The notes under the pieces: model-generated
Told to the model about the DNA's origin: nothing
The model's input: the letters and a program-made list of their open reading frames with translations, nothing else
Database searches by the model: none
Source: Anolis sagrei
Lineage: Eukaryota > Chordata > Lepidosauria > Squamata > Anolidae
NCBI RefSeq assembly: GCF_037176765.1
Contig: NC_090034.1
Span: 22,607,375-22,671,374 of the forward strand
DNA: 64,000 nucleotides
Reading direction: 5' to 3'
Translations under genes and position numbers: made by a program
Shown: positions 8,869-20,267 of the stretch, one piece after another
Layout: every line of letters begins with the position of its first letter
Numbering within the stretch: position 1 is the first letter of the stretch

Positions 8869-11800
8869 GTAAGTGCAGCAGTGGGACAGCAGGAGCCCTT
8901 CCCAGGTGAAAGGGATCCATGGAGTTGGAGGTACAGCCAGCATCTCTTTCCATGAAACTTGTCTATGTTGGGAGCAACCCCCCCCCCTTTTCCTCCCAAA
9001 CCTGCATAGACATGCAGGTCTGGTGGGGTACCCAGGTCCCAGTCTCTGATGCTGTTCCAAGTTGGCAAAACTCTGAGGCAGGCTTTTTGGAAGAGGGGTG
9101 GGTGTCTTTGTGGCAGGATTCCTGGTGTATGTTTTTGTGTGGAACTCCGATACAGGAGGATTGGCAGGATACACCCCCACACACAACAAACACAAATAAA
9201 CAGAGTCTTGTAACATCATCTGCTCTTGTGTGGACAGGAGGCCATAGCAACCAGAGAGGGAGCAGGAGCAGACACTTGAAGGACAAAACTTGCCTTATTC
9301 TTCCTTGTTCCTCCATTCCCGGCCCATGCACACATTAGGGAAGGGGCAAAAGAGGGGCCACCCACAGAAAATGGGCATCTTGGAGCTGTCAACTTAACAA
9401 AGAGACTGGAAAGTATACAGTAACTTGCAAAATGTGTGGGTGTGGGTGTGTGGCTGCTTCCATGCAAGTAGGGTGCAAGTACCTCACAACCTCTGAGGAT
9501 GCCTGCCACAGATGCAGGCGAAACGTCAGGAGAGAATGCTTCTAGAACATGGCCATATAGCCCGAAAAACCTACAACAACCCAGGGTGAGTCCATTTCAC
9601 AGTGAAGGGGGCTGGCCTTACTCAAAAGCTACCTGCCCTCCCTTATGTGTTGCCTGAACTGTACATTTAATACAGTTTTGACTATAGTTTGACACTAGAA
9701 TCTTGGGGTTTGTTGTTTGATGAGGCACCCGCAGTCTATGGCAGAGAAGTCTCAAGACCTTGCAAAACTAGAATTCCCAATGCTATTCCCAATACAAACA
9801 CCCCCAGCAGCCATCAGTTTGGTACAGGCATGGACAAGCTTTGTCCCTCTTGGTGTTTTGGACTCCGACTCCCAGAATTCCTAACAGCCAATAAGCTGTT
9901 AGGAGTTGTGGGAGTTGAAGTACAAAACATCTGGAGGGATGAAGTTTGCCCGTGCCTGGTCTAGAAAAAAAGAAGAGGCGTTCCCTTAAGGGATGAGATC
10001 CCGAGCCATGTCAGGCTTCCATTGTCTCCATGATGGAACTGGGAAAATAGTGCTGTACTATATAAGATGGATTGGATTGGATTCCTTTCATTAGATAGTT
10101 TTACTTGGAGATTAGATGTGTACCTCTTAAAGGTAATTTCGTAGCGGATCCTTTGAGAGGGTGGACTAGATGACCCTTGGGTCCCCTACAGGATGTTTGA
10201 ACAAAGATGGAATGAAATCCGAAAGATATATGCACCAGATCTTGGCCAGAAGAGACAGGAAAGTCAGGGTCCTCCTTGCCCCTTCAGCTCACCAAAACAA
10301 CCTCAGTGCCCATACAAAAAAATATTCTCCTGCTGAGGTGGGGTGGGGTGGGGGTGGAGGTCAGCTTTATCAGGCCTTGCAAGACACTCTGCATTGCCTC
10401 TTTCTTACAGCTACTGTGGCTATTGCCCCCGTTACAAGTTTGCACTGGGCCAGACATACGGGAGACTCACTGGGCAGCTGCTTTCTAATTCCGAGGGGAT
10501 GCACCCTGGACAGCTCCTGCTGCAGCCCAATGGCTTCTCCCACAGCAATAAGGAGGAGGAGGAGGAGGAAGATGAGGAAAGGTCTGGAGGTGGCAGAAGG
10601 GCAAAATGCCAAGCCTTTGAGTACTGCTTTGTCCCAGGATATACAGGTGGGTCACGTGGCTGAGTGGATGCAGTGGGGTTCAGGTAGTGACTGCCAGGTC
10701 AGCAGTAGCAAAGCAGGAGAATTAGAGGGGCAGGATGCTTGGGCACAGGAGCGCTGGAGGTCAGGGCTTGAAGTTCAAGCACCATATGTCAAGATATAGT
10801 GGGAGGACAGGTTTGGGGTGCGGGGCAAGACGACTAAGGCATATCCTCTAACACTTCATACATGAAAACCAGGACAAATGGAAGAATAAGTGAAAGACGA
10901 ATGAAGCCACAGCAGAAGAGAGCTTCTTTGGACCCCAGAGCCAACTGGCCATGGAGGAAGTGGAAACACACGGACAAGAAAACCAAAGCCTGGAGGAGCT
11001 GCAAGTCTATCCATATGAAATACTGCTTCAGGTGCAGCTTTGTAGAAGAATAAGTAAAAGAAGAACAAGGCCATTGAGGAAGAGAGCTCCCTTGGAGCCA
11101 GAACTCACCACCAGAAGACCTTAACCAGTGTTCACAACATTCAAGGGGAGCTCTCTTTCCTTCCTTCCCCTGGAGGCCAGTGTGAAGATGATGGCAGATC
11201 TGAAATATTTCTTCAGGTGCAGATGGAGGGATTGTTTGCATTGTTTCCCTCATCCTTTCCTTATCCCTCCCCATATTTCTGCAAGGGACAGATGCCTGGT
11301 GGAGGCTTCAAAACCCAAAAAGGAAAACATTTATCATCACCCTCTGATTTCTCCTTCTTTCTGGGCAGGATTCATCCCTCGAGCCCAAAACCACTTTGCC
11401 AAGACCTACAGTCAGGTCTGCAAGGAGGCCAGGAATGAGTTTGCCCGGCAGGTGGCGAAGCAAGTGGGCATCAAAGCAGCGTGGCAGCGAATGGAGCCTG
11501 AAAGAGAAGGCAGAAGAGGAGGAGGAGGGTCCCCGCAGGAGAACGGCAAGCTGGAGTCTCAAGTGAGTGGTCTGATGTGGCAGGCACTGAGGCTGCTGCA
11601 GATGGTCTGGTGCCATGGGCATCTCTCAGGGCCCTTTTGTGGTCCCGTGAAAACCCTCTCCACAAGACAGTGGGGCCCCTAATGCTGTCCTTCCATGAGG
11701 GATGTGGTAGGGTTTCACCTTGTCTAAATCTGAGGAAATGGGAGCACATATATTTGGGAATCTAGTTCTTTCTCTCTCTGGTACACAGACAAGCTAGCAA

Positions 11801-14800
11801 AGATATGAGGTTCCATAGTAGACCTCCTCCTCTGGGTGTCACACAACCAGTTCCCCTTCTGTGCTCTTAATAGGGATGTTCTTGGGGGTAAGGGGACTGT
11901 TTTTTGTCCCCGGTATGGAAACTTTCCAGGATAGCCCTGGTTCTGCCTCATTTCAGCCATTCCTTTACCAGACTGGGGAGAAACAAGTCTATGAAAGGTA
12001 CGCTGTGGCCTGACTTTGCCCCTCTTGTGCCCACCAGCCCCTCTTTACTCGGGCTAAAACTCCACTGAATGCCCTGGGGAAAGCTGCTGCTCCTTATGTC
12101 TCTCGCTGTGCTTTCCAGCCTCAGGGATCACCCTACTCACTGGAGGACAGCAACCCTCAGAAATACTTCATGTCAGGTGAGTGGGGTTTCCCAAGGACAT
12201 TTCCCAAATGAAAAACAGAACATGTGTGGCCAAGGTGCAACCAAAATTGCAAAGATTATTGATAAATAAGGAAGAAGCTTGGAGAGGCTAGTACAGATTG
12301 CTTTTGCCTCAACCTCCTGGGAAGTCCACTCCAACTTCTCCTCTTCTAAAACTACTGCTGTACTTTGAGCTCAGTCTGCAGCAAGTGGAATTAATGATAG
12401 AAAAGGGAAAGGAAGAAAGAGAAATGGGACAATTAGCAAGTAGCTGAAAATGAGGGCTAATGGGAATAGTCCTGGCCAATTTGGGACAGGCTCTGGCTCT
12501 CATAAATGTTTTCGTTTGTAATTTGGCAAGGATTTTAACTTTTCAAAGTCACTAAGAGTGCTCAGGAAAGGGGAGATAGAGATGAACAGAATATCAGTGG
12601 TAAGGCTGGAAATCAGAGCAGCTGCTCCTGCCGCAATGCTAAACTTCACCCTTATTTCTCAGGCTTCACAGGTTTTGTCCCCAGGGCCCAATTCCTGATA
12701 GGAGCCAGCTACCCTGTGATCACCCACCGGGCGCTGCTAGAGTTTGACCGGATGCTTCACAAGCCCAGGCCTTTGGGGTCTTCAGGGAGCAGCAGCCAGG
12801 AGGGGAAGAGCAGGGGCCAAGCCCTGCCTCCGCTGGCCATAGTCTTCCCTAAGGACGGGAGCCTCTTGCCCCATTACAAGGGCTACGTGCCAGGTGAGCC
12901 AGTGCTCTGCCTTCCTGGTGTGTGTCCTATCCATGCCTTGGCTTTTGGGTGGGCAGACATCTGTGTAACCCCACACCAGAATATTGCATGTGTTCATTAG
13001 AGGGTCTTCAAAGCTGTGAGATATCCTAGACATGGGGCTGGTGTTCTCTGAACCAAATCCTCTGCTGTTTGAAACATTTAAGACAGGGAAGGCCATGTTC
13101 ACTACATATGAGATTTGGACTCTGGAGTGGACTGGCAGTAAGAGGGATCTTTCCCAAATCAACCTTGGGAGCAGGGGGTCTTGCACTCAGACCAAAACTT
13201 CAGACATTGTTCCCTAATGTGAATGCAAATTCCATCACCATCCAATAATCATCTGTTAGAAAAGAAGAGAGGGGAGAAAGAGAAAGGGAAACTGGATCTG
13301 GCGACTGGAAAAGAAGACTAATATGGATCAAGACAGGAAGGAAAGAGACTGTGAGAAGGACTGACTAATTATTAGTATAAAATATGCAATCCTACTAGTT
13401 AAGGAATTATAAGAATATCCTGGGAGATATCGGAATGGGTGCACTCAGATGGAGGATGGGTCCCCTCCCCCCACCCCACAAAATGGTTTGGAGTAAACCA
13501 GGTTCGAGACAAGTAGTCTTTGAACATAGTGGGGTGAATGGAATAGGGGGAGAAGAACACTACACAAGGGAAGGGAGGGAAGGGAGGGGAAGGAGGGAGA
13601 GGGGGGTAAAACAGGGGGGAGTACGAATTAGGGACCAGCCAAGTAAGAGTAAAAGTAGAATGGTAAAGGAATGGGGGAACACCTGAGGATCGTATCTTTG
13701 AACTGTAAAGGTTTGGGCTCAATTTTTAAAAGGAAAACCATTGCAGATTTGATTTATAAAGCTAAAGCTCATCTTGTATTCTTACAAGAGACTCATCAAT
13801 CCAAACCGAAGGTGAACGAGCTTAAGATGCGGGGATCTGTAACGTATATAAAATCATATGGAACATCTAAATCGAGAGGTGTGGCAATTATAATCCAAAA
13901 TCATTGTGGTTTCAATATAAAAGAAACAAAGATAGATGAGCAAGGAAGATATATTATTATACAAGGGACGATGGGGAATGAGGATTTCACCTTTGCTAAT
14001 GTATATGCTCCAAACACTAACCAAGCGGAATTCTATGAAACAATATTTAAAGAAATAGAGGGAATACAAAAAGGGTATTTGATCATAGGAGGGGATTTCA
14101 ATGGAATAATGGATGAGGAAATGGATAAATCCCACCACACAAAGAAAGGGAAAGGGAAAATGCAAAATAGAACAACTCTAAATAGAATAATAAGGAATAA
14201 AAATATGGTTGATATTTGGAGAACGTTAAAGGGGAATGAGAAAAGATTTACATTCCATTCGACAGCTCATCAAATTTTTTCTAGAATTGATTACTTTTTT
14301 GTTTCACAACAGGTACTGCCCAAAGTACTAGATACTGGAATAGGGGTAATAAGATGCTCAGACCATGCATTAATAAGCTTGGATCTCCAAATAAAGAAGG
14401 ATTACCAAACATATAAGAACTGGAAGATAGGAAATGCAGTATTAGAGAATAGCAAGATAGTGGGAAAAATAACCAAAGAATTAGGAGATATTTGGGAAAT
14501 TAATGATAATAACCAATGCCCTTATGCAACTGTGTGGGATGCGATGAAAGCAGTATCAAGGGGCCTGTGCATAAAAGAAGCATGCAACCTAACAAGGGAG
14601 CAAGAAGCAGAGAGAAGGAATTTAGAATTAGAAATCCAAGAACTAGAAAAGAGATACATAAGGGAAAAAGATAAACAAAGTTATCTTAAAGCAATGGCCA
14701 AAAGGAAAGAATTGGATAAACATGACTTGGAAAAAGTACAGAGAGATTTGATATACACGAAAAGGGAATATTTTGAATATAGCAATCGGAACTCTAGGAT

Positions 14801-17800
14801 GCTAGCTAAAGCAGCACAAGATAAGAAGAATAAGAACACAATTGGAACTATAAAAGATAAGTGGGGTAGGGAAATCATATCAATGAAAGAAAAGCTAGCT
14901 GTTTTCTAAGAATTTTATCAAAAATTATACACAGCAGTGGATAACCCCAACAACAAAATAGAGGGGGTTATAGATAAATACTGGAAAATAAAATTACAGG
15001 AGATGGATAAAATGAGTATGGAACAATCAGTATCAGAAAAAGAGATAGGAGACGCTATAGATAAATTGAAAGGAGGGAAGACTCCTGGAATGGATGGGCT
15101 AGGACCGGAATATTATAAAAAATTTAAATCAATTTTAGTTCCAAAATTAAAAGAACTATATAATAGGATAATGGAAGGAGAACAGATCCCTTCATCATGG
15201 CAGGAATCAAGGATCATATTAATTCTAAAAACAAATAAAGATCCTAAAGATCCTGGTTCATATAGACCTATTGCCCTTATAAATCAAGATGCTAAAATAT
15301 TGACGGCAATAATGGCAAAAAGATTAAATAGCTTTATATATAATTATATTAATAAAGATCAATGTGGATTCATTCCTGGTAGACAAATGTCAAACCCAGT
15401 GGGAAGAGTGCTAAATATGATTCATACAATTAAGAAAAAGAATATTAAAGCAGGGATATTGGCCCTAGACATATTTAAAGCATTTGATTGTGTCTCATGG
15501 CCGGCATTAAAAAAAATATTAGAAAAATTTGGTTTAGGAGAGAGATTTAGAGGACTGATTGAGAAACTATATTCAACCAACTATGCAACTATACAAGTAA
15601 ATGATGGCCTTACTGGGAAAATAAGATTGTCTCGAGGAACAAGACAAGGATGCCCCCTCTCTCCTACCTTATTCGCAATAGTCATAGAATTGCTAGCAAA
15701 TATGATACGAGAGGATAAACATATAAAGGAGATAGGGAAGGAGGGAAGATACAAGATATGTTTATTTGCAGATGATACACTACTAACCTTCAGAAAGCCA
15801 TTAGAACAGATAAAAAGAATAGAAGCATATTTAACAGAGTTTGGAGAAATTACAGGCCTTAAAGTTAATTGGGATAAATCAGAAATCTTATTATTTAACC
15901 ACACTAAAGAAGAGGAAGAAAAATTAAGAGAAGGGAGATTGGGCAGATTAAAAATAAAGAACTCAATAAAGTATCTAGGAATTAATATTTCTAAAGAAAT
16001 TGATAAACTAGAAGAGGAGAATCTAATTAAATTAAGGAAAAATGTAAGGATACTCTGGCTAAATTTGCCAAGCTCAAATTGTCATGGTTTGGTAGAATAG
16101 CTCTAATAAAGATGAAAATTTTACCTAAAATAAACTTTTTGTTTAGGATGCTACCTATTAAAATCTCAGCTGGAGAAATTTCAAAGTGGCAGAATATGAT
16201 AAACACCTTCTGCAACGAGAACAAAAGAGTTAGAATTAACAAAGCAAAATGGTATAAACTACAAAAGAAGGGAGGTCTGGGAATACCAAACTTAAAACTA
16301 TACTATATAGCAAACCAGTTAAGATATGTTGTTGAAGGGATTATTGGTCAAAAGGATTTAGAATGGTTAGAAGAAGAGAGTGAAGACATAGACATGAAAC
16401 TAGAATATATTTTCTTTATAGGGAAAACTAGGAATCTAGACAAGAAATGGTATAACAAAATAGAGAACCCTTTTCTAAAAAACATATTGGGAATATGGTC
16501 TAAATATGAAGAAAAATTAATACCCTCGATATCCCCATTAACACCGGTGCTGATTACAAGTAATTTCCCTATAAATCTCAAAAAGGAGTTGGAAAGTGAA
16601 TTCAAGGAAAAAGGAATAACGAAATTAAAAGATTGGGAATCAAAGATGAAAAATATAAATGAGATAAAGGTCCAGTTAGGAGGGAACATTGGATGGTTTA
16701 AAGTACTACAACTTGAAAGATGGTTAAGGGAAATAAGAAAGAAATATAAAGGAGAGAGAGAATTTACCAAATTTGAAGAAATGATTAGCCAAAGGGGGAG
16801 TAAGGAAGGAAAAGAAAGAACAAAAGGTATAACAAGTGATATCTACAAAATGCTGTTGGAAGGGGTCCAGGAGGAGGACCACCTTAAAAGAATGTGGGAG
16901 TTAAATTGTAATAAAGTAATACACCCACAAAACTGGAAAGGAATGTGGAAAATGCGTATATTAAAAAATATGTCAATAAGAATAAAAGAGAACTATTACA
17001 AAGTGGTGTGGAGATGGTACCTCACACCAATCAGATTAAATCAAATTGACAAGAAACATTCTAAGCAGTGCTGGAGGGGCTGTCAAGAAACTGGCACATA
17101 TATACACATGTGGTGGTCTTGCAAATATGTTCAAAAATTTTGGGAAAATGTATTTCAAGAAATAAGAAGAATCACCCAAATAGAGATAACAGGAACACCG
17201 GAGATAGCACTGCTGTCATTTATTGACAATGTTAAAATACCAAAAGAACTAAAAGAATTAATTGCCAATCTGGTAACAGCAGCAAGATTATTAATAGCTA
17301 AAAAATGGAAAGAAGGAGGGGAGTGCCAATTGGAAGAGTGGTATAGGGAGATTTGGGACATCGCAATAAACGATAAACTGACAGGAAACATTAAGGTTAA
17401 AAGAGGATTATTAAAAAAAGATGATTTTGGGAAGATTTGGGGGAAATTGATAGAATATGTATATATAGAAGGTAAGGGGACCAAACCTGTAATAGAAACA
17501 ACTGATTTTTGGAAATAAGTATTGTAACTGGCTGGTCGGGGGTGAAGGGTTAGCACTGGGTGATTGGATGTAATGAAACAGGAGAATGAAATATTATAGG
17601 TATCAAGACATACATGTTCTGTACAATTGTTAATGGAAAGTGATAAGTATAAGAATGTTTAAATACCGAATATGTTAAAGCTACAATAAATAAAAAAATT
17701 ATTACAATTATCATCTGTTACTGCAAAGCCCTCCCAAAAAGCTTCTCTGTAAATGTGATGTGTGTTACCTAGGAAGAAACGCGCCTTACTGCGAGCCAAT

Positions 17801-18403
17801 AATGAAACGGCACTTTCAGAGACACATTTTAATCCCTGGAAGCAACTGGGAAAATCCCATGCCCTCAACCCTGCCCTCCAGCCCCACCCTCTGCAATCGT
17901 AGAAACCATTTTGCAATTTAGGACTTAAGTTGTTTCCAACTTAGGACTTCCCAAGGCAGTAGGATCTCAGGGTTTTCTTGGCTAGTTTTATTCAGAGCAG
18001 TTTGGCCCCAAGGCTTTCCCCTGAGCCTGAGAGAATATTAGCAGTGGGATTTGCCCAAGGCCCACTGAGTGTTGGCCTACTCTTAAGTCGTGGGCCAACA
18101 CTCAGATCTCACATTCCACACTAGTTCTCTATTGTCGACATGGCTTTCCTCTGAAGCAGTGTGCAACTTGTCCAAAGTTGCCCAACAGGTTGCTTTGGCT
18201 TCCCCTTTAGGTCTCCAATTAGTTTTTTCCAGTAACCCTAGGAAATCCCTTTGATCTTGGAGTGGGTTATGAAAAGGCACTCATTCTTTCCTCCCTCTCT
18301 GCTCTTAGGCTACAAGTTCCAGTTTGGAAAGACCTATGGGCAGCTGACCCGCAACGCTTTGGGCCGGAGCACGCTGGAGAAGCAGATCTTAGGGGTTGTA
18401 TAA
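8801..18403 (+). CDS. CIMIP2B: CIMIP2B (FAM166B), ciliary microtubule inner protein 2B
   Basis: CIMIP2 proteins sit inside the doublet microtubules of motile cilia and flagella and help stabilise the axoneme. Six exons (8801-8868, 10411-10646, 11369-11562, 12038-12176, 12663-12893, 18309-18403) join to 963 nt, 320 residues plus stop; human FAM166B is of similar size. Four copies of the family unit PGY-G-P-F-G-TY appear: HYIPGYCGYCPRYKFALGQT (about 20-39), VPGYTGFIPRAQNHFAKTYS (about 98-117), MSGFTGFVPRAQFLIGASYP (about 211-230) and GYVPGYKFQFGKTYGQLTRN (about 287-306). An acidic E-rich run follows the first unit. The start at 8801 gives MATTFAPKLSPILMTPDPHY, matching the human N terminus in layout. 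All introns are GT-AG. The last intron carries a sense-strand L1. Confidence 0.95.
9485..9590 (+). mobile_element. Short Penelope-like or related element tail with hammerhead-like core
   Basis: The stretch from CCTCTGAGGATGCC through GGCGAAACGTCAGG to ATAGCCCGAAAAACC is a dispersed sequence; an inverted pair of worn relatives lies at 51025-51265. It contains CTGAGGA, a perfect 6-bp stem GCCTGC/GCAGGC, and GAAAC in hammerhead order. Assignment to Penelope-like elements is inference. It lies in CIMIP2B intron 1. Confidence 0.45.
9825..9958. mobile_element. hAT-type MITE
   Basis: Inverted ends are CAGGCATGGACAAGC and GTTTGCCCGTGCCTG, with an internal foldback around CAGCCAATAAGCTGTTAGGA. Flanking 8-mers GTTTGGTA and GTCTAGAA agree at 5 of 8 positions, so any target duplication is worn. 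It lies in CIMIP2B intron 1. Confidence 0.75.
10411..10646 (+). CDS. CIMIP2B: CIMIP2B exon 2
   Basis: It has 236 nt between acceptor TTCTTACAG and donor GTGGGT. It carries the rest of repeat unit 1, a run of glutamates and an arginine-rich stretch, then FEYCFVPGYT, the start of unit 2. Confidence 0.93.
10850..11240 (+). repeat. Imperfect direct duplication in CIMIP2B intron 2
   Basis: Two related blocks share AGAGAGCT(T/C)C(T/C)(T/C)TGGA and GAAATA-TTCAGGTGCAG. The stretch near 10950 also resembles 6750-6790. The family is not recognised and no exon is supported between 10647 and 11368. Confidence 0.45.
11369..11562 (+). CDS. CIMIP2B: CIMIP2B exon 3
   Basis: It has 194 nt between acceptor CTGGGCAG and donor GTGAGT. 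It encodes FIPRAQNHFAKTYSQVCKEA, then a charged, probably flexible Gly/Arg/Glu-rich linker. Confidence 0.93.
12038..12176 (+). CDS. CIMIP2B: CIMIP2B exon 4
   Basis: It has 139 nt between acceptor TGCCCACCAG and donor GTGAGT. It ends with SPYSLEDSNPQKYFMSG, which parallels human SPYSMDDRDPRKFFMSG. Confidence 0.92.
12663..12893 (+). CDS. CIMIP2B: CIMIP2B exon 5
   Basis: It has 231 nt between acceptor ATTTCTCAG and donor GTGAGC. It holds unit 3 (FTGFVPRAQFLIGASYPVIT) and leads into unit 4 with LLPHYKGYVPG. Confidence 0.93.
13671..14909 (+). pseudogene. L1 ORF2 segment: endonuclease and linker
   Basis: It has 412 codons from an ATG, with the AP-endonuclease residues E (QETHQ), D/N (GGDFNG) and the final SDH (RCSDHALISL). 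After about residue 230 it becomes a lysine/glutamate-rich linker. It is closed by the TAA at 14907; the same frame continues past it (EFYQKLYTA), so the stop is a mutation within one long ORF. Confidence 0.9.
14937..16100 (+). pseudogene. L1 ORF2 segment: reverse transcriptase
   Basis: This continues the frame of the endonuclease segment. It contains RT blocks from KTPGMDGLGPEYYKK through FADDTLLTF to LKVNWDKSEI. The catalytic aspartates of FADD are present. The frame is lost near 16075, where the next segment takes over. Confidence 0.9.
16079..17518 (+). pseudogene. L1 ORF2 segment: C-terminal region
   Basis: It has 479 codons in another frame. It starts SWFGRIALIKMKILPKINFL, typical of the L1 region after the RT, and includes a Cys/His-rich motif near 17067-17126. 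It ends with TAA just before the 3' UTR. Confidence 0.88.
17721..18308 (+). other. End of CIMIP2B intron 5
   Basis: This is host intron sequence after the L1. No repeat or exon was recognised apart from a pyrimidine-rich stretch before the exon 6 acceptor. Confidence 0.5.
18309..18403 (+). CDS. CIMIP2B: CIMIP2B exon 6 (C-terminal coding part)
   Basis: It has 95 nt after acceptor GCTCTTAG. It encodes YKFQFGKTYGQLTRNALGRS and then TLEKQILGVV before TAA at 18401-18403. Human ends in nearly the same way (FQKQLLA). It lies 5.4 kb from exon 5 because of the L1 in the intron. Confidence 0.93.
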
Positions 18404-18673
18404 TAGTGGAGGATCCTTTCAACACTAACCTCCACTGCACTCTTTGCCTCGCTTGCTTCATTCTGTATATGAATCAAGAAGGAGGGTCTGACCAGTTGTT
18501 ATCTCCCACTCTTGGCTATCCAGCCAGAGCTCTTTCCAGACTGCTTGCCTCGGCACATCCTTGAAAACCTCCTCACTCCCTACTTTTTCTTGCTCTTTTT
18601 CTCCCTCCCCAACCGCTACATGTATCTTTTTTGTCCAGCAAAAGTGGGTTTCTCTTCATGGAAGCCATGCCAA

Positions 18674-18679
18674 AATAAA
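18674..18679 (+). terminator. CIMIP2B: Candidate CIMIP2B poly(A) signal
   Basis: An AATAAA hexamer lies 271 nt after the stop codon, before the CR1 insertion that begins about 18795. Confidence 0.6.
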
Positions 18680-18794
18680 ACCTGTTAAAGCATGCAGTCT
18701 GGGCCAGATGGTACTCCAAAGCGATACTGTGTGGCATTCCTAGAATCCAAGTAAAATCTGTCCGAAAAAGGACCAAGCAATCCTACCTACATGC

Positions 18795-19283
18795 ACCACA
18801 ATTCAAGAGAGATATTGACAAGCTGGAATGTGTCCAGAGGAGGGCGACTAAAATGATTAAGGGTCTGGAGAACAAGCCCTATGAGGAGCAGCTTAAGGAA
18901 CTGGGCATGTTTAGCTTGAAGAAGAGAAGGCTGAGAGGAGATATGATAGCCATGTATAAATATGTGAGAGGAAGCCACAGGGAGGAGGGAGCAAGTTTGT
19001 TTTCTGCTTCTCTGGAGACTAGGACACAGATTAATGGCTTCAAACTACAAGAGAGGAGATTCCATCTGAACATGAGGAAGAACTTCCTGACTGTGAGAGC
19101 CTTTCAGCAGTGGAACTCTCTGCCCCGGAGTGTGGTGGAGGCTCCTTCTTTGGAAGCTTTTAAACAGAGGCTGGATGGCCACCTGTCAGGGGTGATTTGA
19201 ATGCAATATTTCTGCTTCTTGGCAGGGGGTTGGACTGGATGGCCCATGAGGTCTCTTCCAACTCTTTGATTCTATGATTCTGT
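18795..19283 (+). mobile_element. CR1 LINE 3' end with C-terminal coding remnant
   Basis: The frame at 18853-19200 reads KLECVQRRATKMIKGLENKP through RRLRGDMIAMYKYVRGSH, NGFKLQERRFHLNMRKNF and WNSLPRSVVEAPSLEAFKQR, the well-known C terminus of CR1 ORF2. The element ends with repeats of ATTCTATG, the CR1 terminal motif. The 5' part is truncated; the remaining frame is open to its stop. Confidence 0.93.
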
Positions 19284-20267
19284 GCAACCCAGCCCAGCAC
19301 TCAGACAAATCTTACTTTGACACAGAAGCTCATTTGTGGCAAAGATTCCCCATAAACTTGTCCTATAAAGAAGGAGAACTTTAAAGCATTTTGGAGGGGG
19401 TCGCAAACATTTGGAAGGTCAATCAGGCTGTGTTTTCTTCCCCACAGTGAGGAGGTCACAAATGCCTTGGCCTTTGGCCACGGAATGTACCAGCTAGTCT
19501 GTCTTCTGGCTTTCTGATGCTTTTGCCTCAAGGTGTTATGCTCTTTTAACAAGTGCTTGCTGCTTTTGGCTCAACCTGGGGCTTTATTAGGGAAAACACC
19601 CCAGGTGCGGGCTCTCAGAAATTGAGAGTTATGTTGCCAATCAGTCCCGGATTAAGAAGCCTGCTGAGTTTACTGAGACACTTGGAAGAAAGTTATGAGA
19701 GCTTGCGGCATAGATGGACAGGGGCTGTTTGAGGTGAAGCCAAGCTTCGGAAAAGCAAACACAAATTGTAAAAAGGACATGGGTTGCTACCTGTTTCCTT
19801 GGCTAAAGAGCTGCAGGGAAGGAGCCTAAAATGAAGAAAACAACTTACTTAACCTATGTATAAACCCAGAGCAAGTTTGAGAAGCAACATTAGGAATTTG
19901 ATACGCACTGTGGATAAGTCGAGGGTTGTTCTGCAGAAAGGGAAATGCACCAATGCCTGCTCAGGGGGACCACTGGCTCTCGCAGCCATTGCCATTTCCC
20001 CACCCAGGCATTCAAAGAGGCCATAAGTGATACCGGAGAAGAGAGAGGAATCAGTGTTTCTTTCAGGTTTTTCTGAGATGAATGAAACTCTTGCCTTTCG
20101 TCACTTAACTCGGAGAAGGGAATGGTTCCTTTTTTTGGTAAAGAGATAAAATACGGGCCTTACACTGGCCTCTCATTAAATCAATCCAGTATATTGGAAC
20201 TGGTTTTTGACTAAAATGTATAGTCTTATACATGAATATTTATTTGGAGCTGTCCAGTAGGGGTGTG
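19284..20267. other. Intergenic, no gene or repeat recognised
   Basis: Unique-looking sequence. No conserved reading frame or clear repeat was found. Confidence 0.4.

Larger units (their letters stand above)
13259..17709 (+). mobile_element. 5'-truncated L1-clade LINE in CIMIP2B intron 5
   Basis: The element is flanked by a perfect 11-bp target duplication ATCATCTGTTA (13248-13258, 17710-17720) and ends in an A/T-rich tail after AATAAATAAAAAAA. It holds an almost whole ORF2: an AP-type endonuclease (SLNCKGLGS, QETHQ, GGDFNG, CSDHALISL), a reverse transcriptase (SYRPIAL, GFIPGRQMSNP, ALDIFKAFD, GTRQGCPLSPTLFA, LFADDTLLTF) and a C-terminal Cys/His stretch (CWRGCQETGTYIHMWWSC). There is no ORF1; about 410 bp of leader precede ORF2. 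The reading frame has one in-frame stop (TAA 14907-14909) and one frameshift between about 16050 and 16080. Its strong A-richness contrasts with the host exons. It lies in the same direction as the gene. Confidence 0.95.

Noticed and set aside
10170-10799. 209-codon plus-strand frame
   Set aside because: It is an out-of-frame shadow of CIMIP2B exon 2 with intron sequence on both sides; the exon's own frame matches the protein family.
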